This document shows, piece after piece, positions 1 through 6,264 of a stretch of DNA of 6,545 bases. How positions within the stretch are numbered: position 1 is the stretch's first letter; each line of letters starts with the position of its first letter. Source of the DNA: Planctomycetota bacterium (lineage in GTDB: Bacteria; Planctomycetota; Planctomycetia; Pirellulales; Lacipirellulaceae); contig JAKEGR010000375.1 in assembly GCA_022615465.1 (NCBI GenBank), positions 1-6,545 of the forward strand. Reading direction: 5' to 3'. The translations under genes and the position numbers were made by a program. Under the pieces are notes generated by a model. That model saw nothing but the letters and a program-made list of their open reading frames with translations. It was not told the origin of the DNA and searched no databases.

Positions 1-1
1 G

Positions 2-1510
2 GGTGGCTCGGCATGTGCCGTCTTCTATATGTTTCTAGGCCAAACGAAAGCCGATTATCCTTTCCTCTGGCGATACTTTGCCAGCCACCCGGTCCTGATC
101 ATCACAACGGTCCTGTTCTTTGTCGCCTTGGCGGCACTCATCATGCGGTCGTTCGGCCTGGTCAGCCAAATGATGTCACTACGCCAGGTGTCGATCGGTT
201 TGATACCTGCCGACGGGCAACCGATCGCCGAAGGCAGCCGACTCCTGGCGCAATTGGACAAACTGCCCGAGAGAATGCAGGACTCCTATCTCGTCCGCCG
301 GTTGCGCGAGGCGATGCAATTCGTCTGCCGCAAAGATTCGGCCGAGGGTCTCGATGCGCACCTTCGTCATCTTGAGGAGCTCGATCTAGCCAACATGAAT
401 GCGGCCTATGCAATGGTCCGCATCGCGATTTGGGCCATTCCGATCCTTGGTTTTCTGGGCACGGTGGTTGGCATCACGACGGCGGTTGCCAATCTGTCGC
501 CCGAGGCGCTCGAGCAGTCGATGCCACAGGTGACGGCCGGCCTTGGCGTCGCGTTTGATACGACGGCCCTGGCGCTGGCGTTGGTGATGGTGTTGGTGTT
601 CACCAAGAGTGCCGTCGAGAAGCTGGAGGAACGACTATTATCGGCTGTCGATTCCAGAGTGTCGGAGGAAATGGTCGGCCGGTTCCAAACCCTTGGCACG
701 GACAGTGACCCCAACGTGGCCACCATCCGTCGCATGTCGGAGCAGGTTCTCGCCACTGTCGAGAAACTGGCTGCGCGGCAAACCCAACTCTGGAAGTCAA
801 CGATTGACGAATCGCACGAGCATTGGGCCGAGGTCGCCGCCGGTGCCGGCCGACTAGTTCGTGACTCGCTCTCGACCACATTGAATAACAACCTGGATCG
901 GCATGCGCAACTTCTCAACGACGGCGTGCTCAAACATGCCGATCGACTCAACGCCAGCGCCGCGCAGCACGCCGACAAACTGGCCCGCAGCGCGCAAGAC
1001 ACCGTCGGCCGGCTCCGCGAAGGCTTGGAGAACCTGGCGGAACTGCTGGTCGAAGCCCTCCACCAACATGGCGAAGTGATGGTTGCCAGTGAACGCGAAT
1101 TGGCGCAGGAAAACCGCCGCCATCTTTCCGACGTCGAGGCTGCCCTCGGCGAGGCGATGGTCGTTGCCGCGGACAGGCAGGAGCAGCTCATCCTGCAGAG
1201 CGAGCATCTGCTCAAGGAAATTCAGGCGTCCCTCGTCGAAGCGGCTGGTGCAACCGTTCGTCAACAGGAGCAACTGATCAAGCAAAGCGACGTGCTGCTG
1301 CGAGTCGTCGATGCGACCGGGCAGATCAAAGACCTCGAAGATTCCCTCAATAAGAATCTTGCCGCCATCCATCACACGACGGATTTCGACGAACTACTTC
1401 ACCGCTTGTCGGCTGCCGTGGGGTTGCTTGGCGACCGGCTCGGCCAAGCGCCACCCAGCTCTCCCTCCATGACAATCGAGAGCGGTAAGTCTTCCCAGCA
1501 TGCCGCATGA
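2..1510 (+). CDS. MotA/TolQ/ExbB-family proton-channel subunit with long coiled-coil tail (5' partial)
   Basis: Likely the pore subunit of an inner-membrane ion-driven motor. Residues are numbered from the ATG at 29. A membrane helix at about 22-39 is followed by a loop of about 85 residues. Helix two (about 129-152) carries IPILGFLGTVVGI, matching the family's proline-plus-GTVxG motif. Helix three (about 170-191) carries AFDTTALAL, where TolQ/ExbB place pore-lining Thr residues. Residues 192-470 are hydrophilic and heptad/hendecad-like, a cytoplasmic coiled-coil tail far longer than in TolQ or ExbB and reminiscent of ZorA. The frame is open to the window's left edge and encodes small or hydrophobic residues (GGSACAVFY) before the ATG at 29. 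That ATG has no Shine-Dalgarno site, so the true start probably lies outside, perhaps with one more membrane helix. The stop overlaps the next gene's start (ATGA). Family assignment is strong; the biological role is unknown. Confidence 0.85.
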   Translation, partial: GGSACAVFYMFLGQTKADYPFLWRYFASHPVLIITTVLFFVALAALIMRSFGLVSQMMSLRQVSIGLIPADGQPIAEGSRLLAQLDKLPERMQDSYLVRRLREAMQFVCRKDSAEGLDAHLRHLEELDLANMNAAYAMVRIAIWAIPILGFLGTVVGITTAVANLSPEALEQSMPQVTAGLGVAFDTTALALALVMVLVFTKSAVEKLEERLLSAVDSRVSEEMVGRFQTLGTDSDPNVATIRRMSEQVLATVEKLAARQTQLWKSTIDESHEHWAEVAAGAGRLVRDSLSTTLNNNLDRHAQLLNDGVLKHADRLNASAAQHADKLARSAQDTVGRLREGLENLAELLVEALHQHGEVMVASERELAQENRRHLSDVEAALGEAMVVAADRQEQLILQSEHLLKEIQASLVEAAGATVRQQEQLIKQSDVLLRVVDATGQIKDLEDSLNKNLAAIHHTTDFDELLHRLSAAVGLLGDRLGQAPPSSPSMTIESGKSSQHAA

Positions 1511-3591
1511 GCCGCGTTAGACCCCACGACAACTCGGGCAATGTCTCGCTCTTTCCGTTTCTCGCGGTGCTGATCTGCACCATGGGATCGCTGATTGTCG
1601 TACTGCTTGTGGTGACACGACTCGAACGAAACCACGCGAAGGAACGAGCCGCGACGAAGGCCCAAACCGCGGCTGCCTCGGGTGGAAAACAGGACGTTGC
1701 TGGCGAGGCTTGCCGTGAACTCGCGGAGGTGGAACGCTATCTTGCTGAACTCAACCTGGTTCGAAACAAGGCCGAGAACCAACTCCAAGGCGACCAGCTC
1801 CGTCTGCGCCAAGTTGAAGATCACATGCGCCGGCTGCAAGATCAGCTTGCCGCGTTGCTGCTCACCGCCGAAGAGCTTGACGCCATGAGCAAGGAGCATT
1901 ATGACGATCGCGACAAAGCTCAACACGAACTCGAGCGACTCCGGCAACTCATCGCGGAAACGCGAGCGGCGATCGATTCGCTCAAGAAAGAAGCCGCCGG
2001 GAAAAGGCGATCCTACGCAATCGTGCCGTACGTCGGCCCCAATGGCACCACGCGCCGGCCGATCTTCATTGAATGCCGCGACAATCAGGTAATTCTCCAG
2101 CCCGAGGGGATCACGCTTTCCGAGGCTGATTTTCTTCCTCCTTTTGGTCCGGGGAATCCGTTGGCCGCCACGGTTCGCACCGCCCGCGAGTACATGATTC
2201 GCCAGCAAGCCGCCGATCAGCGAGGAGCAGACTCCGAACCTTACGCATTGCTGGTCGTTCGCCCGAGTGGCATTCAGCTTTTCCACGCAGTCAAGAAAGC
2301 GATGCAAAGCGCCGAGATGGAGTTTGGCTACCAGTTTGTTGATGGCGGCTGGGAGTTGAAGTTCCCGGTTGCCGATCCGCAACTTGCCAACCTCGAGTAT
2401 CGAGCGCTCGAGATGGCTCGGGCCAGGCAGCAGGTTCTGGCCGCTGCCGCTCCACGCGTGTACGGCGGGTGGAGAACAGGGGCCGACGGCGGCTTCGGCA
2501 GCGAGGATTTCGAAAGCAACGAAGTCGGCGACGCCGGTCTCGGCCAACAAGACGGTGGCTTCCGCGGGGAACAAAGCGATCTTGATGGCGACCTGGTCTG
2601 GCAGGAGGAAAGCGGCCCGGCAGGTCCGCTCAATATCGTTGCTGGCGCTGGGTCAGGCGGCTCAGAAACCGGCCAGCCAGGCTCCGGCCCCCCCGGTCAA
2701 GGAACAACAAGCGAACCCGCCCTACAAACCGGACAAGCCAACGGCGGCCGCCATGCTCCGTCTCAATCCACGAGCGGCACGACGTCCGATGGAAATGGTT
2801 CTGTCGACGGAAACCCCTCCAGAGCGACGCAAGCTCAAGCAAATGCTTCAGACGCTGATGGTCCGATCGGGGGCCAGGGGGGCCGGGGCCAGGATGGCCC
2901 CACGAACGGTGCGCTGGCGGCCGGCAAGCTGAGCGGCCCGCCACCAACCGGCGGACCTGGCGGTCCGAACGCGTCGGGAAATCCTGTTTCCACGGGCGTT
3001 TCCCCAACTGGGGCTGCGGCTGATGCGGCCAATTCCGCGGCCACGGGCGCGGCGACTTCAGCCGTCAGTCCATCAGAAGATGCTTCCGCGGCCGACGGCC
3101 AGAATCCGCCGGGCAACATTAGTTACGTGGCCGGTGGATCCCCCTCTTCGGATGCCAGGGAAGCCGCCGACAACGGTCCACGAACCATCGCGAAAACACG
3201 CGGCATCGACTGGTCGTTCCGCGACCAGAATCCCGACGCCGTGCCGATCCGCCGTACGATCCAGGTCGTGGTTCGGGCCGATCGCCTGGCGATTTTGCCG
3301 GACGCCGGTCAGTCAACCGACTCGGCGTCGGGCGGTAAAGAGATTCCTCTAAGTGGCTCCACCGCGGATAGCCTGGAGGAGTTTTCCAACACGCTTCGGA
3401 CCCATGTAAAGAGTTGGGGCATTGCCGGCAAAGGGCTGTACTGGCGTCCCGTGCTGGAACTCAACGTCGGACCGGACGGCCAGCAACGCGCCATGGAGTT
3501 CGCTCGCTTGATGAAAAACAGCGGCCTGGAACTGCGCCGTGCGGCGACGGCGCATCGCAATCCCGGAGGCGACTCACGTGCGACGCATTAA
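1507..3591 (+). CDS. Single-TM, coiled-coil protein with two ExbD-like domains and a Gly-rich linker; putative motor partner
   Basis: A 694-residue protein without a confident family name. Residues 14-37 form one membrane helix (SLFPFLAVLICTMGSLIVV), an anchor motif I associate with planctomycete proteins. Residues about 62-165 are charged and coiled-coil-like. Residues 168-313 form an alpha/beta domain (strand IFIECRDNQVILQPEG, later ALLVVRPSGIQLFHAVKKAM). Residues 315-565 are a low-complexity Gly/Ala/Ser/Pro/Asn/Gln tract. Residues 566-680 are a second alpha/beta domain (TIQVVVRADRLAILPDAG, then PVLELNVGPDGQQRAMEFAR). Both domains resemble the ExbD/TolR periplasmic fold in strand-helix order; this is inference. 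Helix position PFLAV aligns with PFIDV of ExbD, so Ala20 replaces the ion-carrying Asp. The ATG shares ATGA with the upstream stop and no good Shine-Dalgarno is visible, so coupled translation is likely. The bulk should be periplasmic. Confidence 0.85.
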   Translation: MSRVRPHDNSGNVSLFPFLAVLICTMGSLIVVLLVVTRLERNHAKERAATKAQTAAASGGKQDVAGEACRELAEVERYLAELNLVRNKAENQLQGDQLRLRQVEDHMRRLQDQLAALLLTAEELDAMSKEHYDDRDKAQHELERLRQLIAETRAAIDSLKKEAAGKRRSYAIVPYVGPNGTTRRPIFIECRDNQVILQPEGITLSEADFLPPFGPGNPLAATVRTAREYMIRQQAADQRGADSEPYALLVVRPSGIQLFHAVKKAMQSAEMEFGYQFVDGGWELKFPVADPQLANLEYRALEMARARQQVLAAAAPRVYGGWRTGADGGFGSEDFESNEVGDAGLGQQDGGFRGEQSDLDGDLVWQEESGPAGPLNIVAGAGSGGSETGQPGSGPPGQGTTSEPALQTGQANGGRHAPSQSTSGTTSDGNGSVDGNPSRATQAQANASDADGPIGGQGGRGQDGPTNGALAAGKLSGPPPTGGPGGPNASGNPVSTGVSPTGAAADAANSAATGAATSAVSPSEDASAADGQNPPGNISYVAGGSPSSDAREAADNGPRTIAKTRGIDWSFRDQNPDAVPIRRTIQVVVRADRLAILPDAGQSTDSASGGKEIPLSGSTADSLEEFSNTLRTHVKSWGIAGKGLYWRPVLELNVGPDGQQRAMEFARLMKNSGLELRRAATAHRNPGGDSRATH
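3565..3580 (+). promoter_or_regulatory. Shine-Dalgarno and GTG start inside the preceding gene
   Basis: GGAGG at 3565-3569 sits 8 bases before GTG 3578-3580. Both lie inside the final codons of the upstream gene, whose TAA is 3589-3591. This decides the start of the downstream gene and implies its translation is coupled to that of the upstream one. Confidence 0.7.
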
Positions 3592-4609
3592 CAACGACAC
3601 CGTCGAAATGCCGGGTCAAGATTCGTTCCTGGATGTCGTGACCAACATCGTAGGCATCTTGATCCTGCTCGTGATGGTCATGGGCGTCCGCGCTTCGCGA
3701 TCCATGGATCAGGTAGCGTTGGTAAGCCCAGCCTTCAACTCGCCCGCGGAACCGGTCGATGAGAATCAGCGGAGCGAACTGATCCGTTCCGCGACCTCGG
3801 CCCAACGCGATGTGGCAGGTTTGATCCAGCGTGCGGTCAGCATGAACCAGGAGGCCCAACTTCGCCAACAAGAGCGGCTCATGCTCACCACGCTCGTGGC
3901 CGAAGCGGAACAGGACATCAAGAATCGCCGGGCGAAGCTCAGCGCCGAAGAACAGCGCGACTTCGATCTCCGACAGAACCTCACCGAGGCACAAGGGGAA
4001 CTGGAACAGCTTACTCGTGAACAGGTCGCAATTGTTTCCCAATCGCCCGAGGTCGAACAAATCGATTGCCTGCCAACGCCGCTTGGCAAGATAGTCACCG
4101 GCAAGGAAGTTCACCTCCGAATTGACCAGGGCCATGTGGTGTTCGTCCCACTCGACGAACTGGCGGCCGAAATGAATGCCGATGCAAAACGCAATGTTTG
4201 GCGGCTTCGCAACCAGTCTCGCTTCACCAGTCGGATCGGCCCCATCGAAGGATTTCGCGCGGAGTACATCGTCGGGCGGGTTGCCTTTCGGGCCAATTCT
4301 TCCGCAGGGGTCGAAAGCTCAGGATACATGGCGCAGCTTATCAAAATGGAACTCATCCCGGAATCGTCCTTGATGGGCGAACCGGTCGCCCAGGCAATCT
4401 TGCCCGATTCCGATCTCATGCGTCGATTACGCACCCTCCCGCCAGACACGACGACTGTCACCATGTGGACCTACACCAACAGCTTTGCCGACTACAACAC
4501 GCTGCGGCGGGCACTATTCGAGTTGGGCTACACGACCGCCGCCAACCCGCTGCCCGATGGTGTGCCGATCACAGGCTCTCCTTACGGAAGCAAATCGGTG
4601 ACCGATTAG
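3578..4609 (+). CDS. ExbD/TolR-like single-TM protein with coiled coil; putative motor stator partner
   Basis: A 343-residue protein read from GTG 3578. This start is preferred over the in-frame ATG at 3539 because GGAGG lies at 3565-3569, 8 bases upstream, and the predicted N-terminus is then short and polar before the membrane helix. The helix at about 16-37 reads DSFLDVVTNIVGILILLVMV and aligns with ExbD/TolR PFIDVMLVLLIIFMV. Asp19 falls on the ion-carrying Asp. Residues 63-155 are coiled-coil-like (Gln/Glu/Arg-rich). Residues 160-343 hold a beta strand (VHLRIDQGHVVFVPLDEL), a basic/polar insert, and a strand-helix-strand end (TVTMWTYTNSFADYNTLRRA) similar in layout to the two domains of the upstream protein. 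The C-terminus is ITGSPYGSKSVTD. It overlaps the upstream gene by 14 bases and is the last gene of the operon; the next gene is convergent. ExbD-like status is inferred from the anchor; function is unknown. Confidence 0.82.
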   Translation: MRRINNDTVEMPGQDSFLDVVTNIVGILILLVMVMGVRASRSMDQVALVSPAFNSPAEPVDENQRSELIRSATSAQRDVAGLIQRAVSMNQEAQLRQQERLMLTTLVAEAEQDIKNRRAKLSAEEQRDFDLRQNLTEAQGELEQLTREQVAIVSQSPEVEQIDCLPTPLGKIVTGKEVHLRIDQGHVVFVPLDELAAEMNADAKRNVWRLRNQSRFTSRIGPIEGFRAEYIVGRVAFRANSSAGVESSGYMAQLIKMELIPESSLMGEPVAQAILPDSDLMRRLRTLPPDTTTVTMWTYTNSFADYNTLRRALFELGYTTAANPLPDGVPITGSPYGSKSVTD

Positions 4610-4646
4610 CTGCTCGCCAGCGGATCTCGACCGTTGATTTCTTGGA

Positions 4647-4783
4647 AAAACGCATCCAGCACGTAGGATGGGTTCGCTGCGTAGCGGGAACCCTTCGCTC
4701 ATACCCCGCTATTCCGCATGGCCGATTATCGTCTCTGGCGGGACTTACTTCGTATCCGTTCACGGGTACTAAAACGCATCCAG
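4647..4783. repeat. Intergenic element: 13-bp direct repeat flanking hairpin-rich segment
   Basis: AAAACGCATCCAG occurs exactly at 4647-4659 and 4771-4783. Between the copies are two overlapping inverted repeats. GGGTTC (4670-4675) pairs with GAACCC (4688-4693), and TAGCGGG (4682-4688) pairs with CCCGCTA (4705-4711), a perfect 7-bp stem. The stems interleave, so they are alternatives or a pseudoknot. A degenerate echo GCGGGACTTACTTCG follows near 4738. The segment lies between two convergent genes and has no T-tract, so it does not look like a standard intrinsic terminator. A dispersed intergenic repeat, possibly a small mobile element with a target duplication, is the best guess. Confidence 0.5.
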
Positions 4784-4794
4784 AAACCAACGCG

Positions 4795-5388
4795 TTATTC
4801 GGTACGTTTCTGCCGGAGTTCCGCCTCAGTTGCCTCATGCTTGCCGACATGGCAACCCGTCGGCGAAAGCATTGCCCGCAGGAACAGAATCGATGCTCCG
4901 ATCACCAGCAGAGAATCAGCAAGGTTGAAGTTCGGCCAAAGCCACCGGTCGTTCCACTGAAATAAGATCCAGTCGCGCACGGCATACACCGGCTCGCCAG
5001 TCCGCGGACCAGGCCCCGGCCAAACCTCGCCAGGCAGGCCGAGCCGGTCGTATAGATTTCCAAGCACGCCCGCCATGACCCCGCCGAGCGCCAGCGTCAA
5101 CCACGGGTCGCGCCCGGCCCCAAACCAGAACAACCACGCGGGAATAGCAATGGCCGCCAGGATACTTAGTGCGGCGAACAGCCACACCATGCCCTGCCCC
5201 ATCCCGAAGAGCGCGCCTTCATTCAGACTCAATTGAAAACCGGCATGGCCCGGCCATAGCCAAACCGTCTCGCCACTGCGCAACTGCGACCAAGAGAACA
5301 TGGTCGACTTGGTCGCCAGGTCCGCCGCGCAACCCAGCCCGGCAATCAGGGCAAACCACAGATATCGGCTCGGCGGAACGCGGTCCAT
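4795..5388 (-). CDS. lspA: Lipoprotein signal peptidase (signal peptidase II)
   Basis: Inner-membrane aspartyl protease that removes the signal peptide of diacylglyceryl-modified prolipoproteins, acting after Lgt. The 197-residue product shows the family motifs in order: Asp23 in CAADLATKS of the first helix, Asn56 in LNEGALFG, catalytic Asp114 in GVLGNLYDR, and catalytic Asp158 in NFNLADS. Four hydrophobic segments are visible (about 8-26, 66-88, 97-112, 156-173). The interval between the catalytic aspartates is about 17 residues longer than in E. coli owing to a Pro/Gly-rich insert (about 117-135), and the tail after the last helix is charged. The start is ATG 5386-5388, preceded by AAAGGGA (5394-5400) at 5-base spacing. 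Upstream in-frame codons would run into the traR-like gene. It lies 103 bases downstream of that gene on the same strand, likely cotranscribed. Confidence 0.95.
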   Translation of the reverse strand: MDRVPPSRYLWFALIAGLGCAADLATKSTMFSWSQLRSGETVWLWPGHAGFQLSLNEGALFGMGQGMVWLFAALSILAAIAIPAWLFWFGAGRDPWLTLALGGVMAGVLGNLYDRLGLPGEVWPGPGPRTGEPVYAVRDWILFQWNDRWLWPNFNLADSLLVIGASILFLRAMLSPTGCHVGKHEATEAELRQKRTE

Positions 5389-5491
5389 GGTATTCCCTTT
5401 AGAGTCCTGGGAGTTGCCCTCGTCTGGTGTACGGACATCACCAAGAACCGCCGGAAGAGATACGGGCCGCCGAGCACGCATCCCGCGATGC

Positions 5492-5860
5492 TCAGCGATT
5501 TTCGAGATGTTTCGCACACTTGATGCATACGGGCGTGTAGGGAATCGCATTCAACCGTGTCTTGGAAATCAAACCATCGCACTCGACACACCGCCCATAG
5601 CTTCCGGCATCGACACGCACAAGCGCCGCCTCAATCATTCCAAGCGTATCACCCTCGGATTCCATGCGACTCAGAGTAAATTCCTGCTCATAATTGTCGC
5701 TGCCTAACTCGGCCATGTGGATCGGCATGCTATTACTGTCGTCCCCTACTGTCCCGGATTTCCTGAGCGCGACATCCGCCATCGTCGTAACATCGCCTCG
5801 CAGTCGCGCACGAATGGCCTGGAGTTGTTCCTTATAATCAAGCAGGTCAGACTTCTTCAT
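5492..5860 (-). CDS. TraR/DksA-family zinc-finger protein
   Basis: A 122-residue putative RNA polymerase-binding regulator. The N-terminus (residues about 1-80) is helical and acidic/basic, as expected for the DksA coiled coil. The C-terminus carries a C4 zinc finger: Cys91-Val-Glu-Cys94, 17 residues, then Cys112-Ile-Lys-Cys115, the same internal spacing as DksA. The central stretch ELGSDNYEQEFTL is typical of the short TraR/DksA-like proteins. I do not see the canonical DxxDxA tip of E. coli DksA, so a ppGpp-linked DksA role should not be assumed. The start is ATG 5860, with GGGAG (5869-5873) 8 bases upstream; an in-frame TTG at 5875 overlaps that site and is unlikely. It is first gene of a probable two-gene unit with lspA, with a promoter match at 5930-5958. 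Confidence 0.9.
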   Translation of the reverse strand: MKKSDLLDYKEQLQAIRARLRGDVTTMADVALRKSGTVGDDSNSMPIHMAELGSDNYEQEFTLSRMESEGDTLGMIEAALVRVDAGSYGRCVECDGLISKTRLNAIPYTPVCIKCAKHLENR

Positions 5861-5929
5861 CAATGGCTCTCCCAAGGCGTCAGATCGCTCCGCAAACCAG
5901 CGGAATCGGTTAATGGCCCGAGACTTGTC

Positions 5930-5958
5930 ATTTTAAGCAAGCAGCTGCATAGTGTCCA
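5930..5958 (-). promoter_or_regulatory. Sigma-70-like promoter for the traR/dksA-like gene and lspA
   Basis: On the minus strand TGGACA (5958-5953) and TAAAAT (5935-5930) are separated by exactly 17 bases. Each hexamer matches the sigma-70 consensus at five of six positions. The predicted start of transcription near 5923 gives a leader of about 63 bases before ATG 5860. The leader contains a small hairpin, TCCGC/GCGGA (5889-5893 with 5900-5904). The match is by eye only, and planctomycete promoters are poorly characterised. Confidence 0.5.
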
Positions 5959-6048
5959 GCGGTGCAGCGGCTGCAATGCACGATCCGAGCCGAGTTGCGG
6001 CTCTTCGCTCAGTCGAGTAGAGTAGGTAGACTATTACCAGGGATCCAA

Positions 6049-6110
6049 TCGAGAATAATCTCCTCCTTGAAGCCCCTCCCGCCGGGAGAGGGTTGGGTGA
6101 GATTTCTCGA
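6049..6110. repeat. Nested palindromic (REP/MITE-like) intergenic element
   Basis: The outer arms are TCGAGAATAATCTC (6049-6062) and GAGATTTCTCGA (6099-6110). They are reverse complements except for a 2-base gap. The core CCCCTCCCGCCGGGAGAGGG (6073-6092) folds into an 8-bp stem, CTCCC/GGGAG plus CCC/GGG, around a 3-base loop with one bulged A. It is followed by TTGGGTGAG. The core resembles the CCCTCTCCC-GGGAGAGGG-GGGTGAG type of palindrome that recurs between genes in many high-GC bacteria; this is from memory, not a search. No T-tract follows, so terminator activity is not clear. Confidence 0.55.
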
Positions 6111-6248
6111 GCGGTTTCTAAGTTGTTTGGTGATACGGTTTTTTGTTCTTGTGATTGCTTCCAGTCGCGCAAATTGAACTGCCGGATGCCAGACGCAGAG
6201 AGCCTGATTGTTGACATTGCTGTCGGCATCGGGACGGATCGATTCGCC

Positions 6249-6264
6249 AAGGGACTTCGCTGTG
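6249..6264 (+). promoter_or_regulatory. Shine-Dalgarno and GTG start of thrC
   Basis: AAGGGA at 6249-6254 is 7 bases before GTG 6262-6264. A second in-frame GTG at 6274 is too far from it. In-frame TTG codons at 6208-6219 lack a comparable site and come right after a stop at 6205-6207. This fixes the most likely start. Confidence 0.65.

Larger units (their letters stand above)
5861..6261. other. Divergent intergenic region with several inverted repeats
   Basis: This 401-bp gap separates the minus-strand traR-like gene from plus-strand thrC, and no coding region is supported in it. Besides the minus-strand promoter match and the nested repeat at 6049-6110, it has two compact hairpins: TGCAG/CTGCA (5963-5967 with 5971-5975) and GAGCCG/CGGCTC (5987-5992 with 5998-6003). 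Bases 6111-6180 are relatively T-rich. A perfect TTGACA occurs at 6211-6216, 51 bases before the thrC start, but no good -10 lies 16-18 bases after it. No tRNA, T-box or recognisable riboswitch was seen. Confidence 0.6.

Noticed and set aside
406..1215. Minus-strand open frame of 269 codons opposite the pore-subunit gene
   Set aside because: Ser/Arg/Ala-rich composition typical of an antisense shadow; the plus strand has the MotA/TolQ motifs.
1399..2574. Long minus-strand open frame (391 codons) opposite genes 1 and 2
   Set aside because: No recognisable motif. The plus-strand frame has clear membrane-anchor and domain patterns; GC-rich codon use opens the opposite frame.
2..4609. Zorya anti-phage defence system (ZorA/ZorB)
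   Set aside because: The tail resembles ZorA, but neither partner shows an OmpA-like peptidoglycan-binding domain, and no ZorC, ZorD or ZorE gene is present; the neighbours are housekeeping genes.
2..4609. Flagellar MotAB stator or classical TonB-ExbBD/TolQRA system
   Set aside because: Protein lengths, coiled coils and two dissimilar B-type subunits do not fit, and no TonB, TolA, TolB or flagellar gene is nearby.
4609..4621. GCTG/CAGC hairpin just after gene 3 as a terminator
   Set aside because: Only a 4-bp stem and no following T-run.
4198..4965. Plus-strand open frame of 255 codons spanning the gene 3 end, the gap and lspA
   Set aside because: It crosses a convergent gene boundary, overlaps two well-supported genes, and shows no domain.
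5858..5875. TTG 5875 as start of the TraR/DksA-like gene
   Set aside because: It overlaps the GGGAG ribosome-binding site that serves ATG 5860.
6211..6239. TTGACA as the -35 box of a thrC promoter
   Set aside because: The hexamer is perfect, but the sequence 17 bases downstream (ACGGAT) matches the -10 consensus at only two positions, so it is not listed as a separate promoter.
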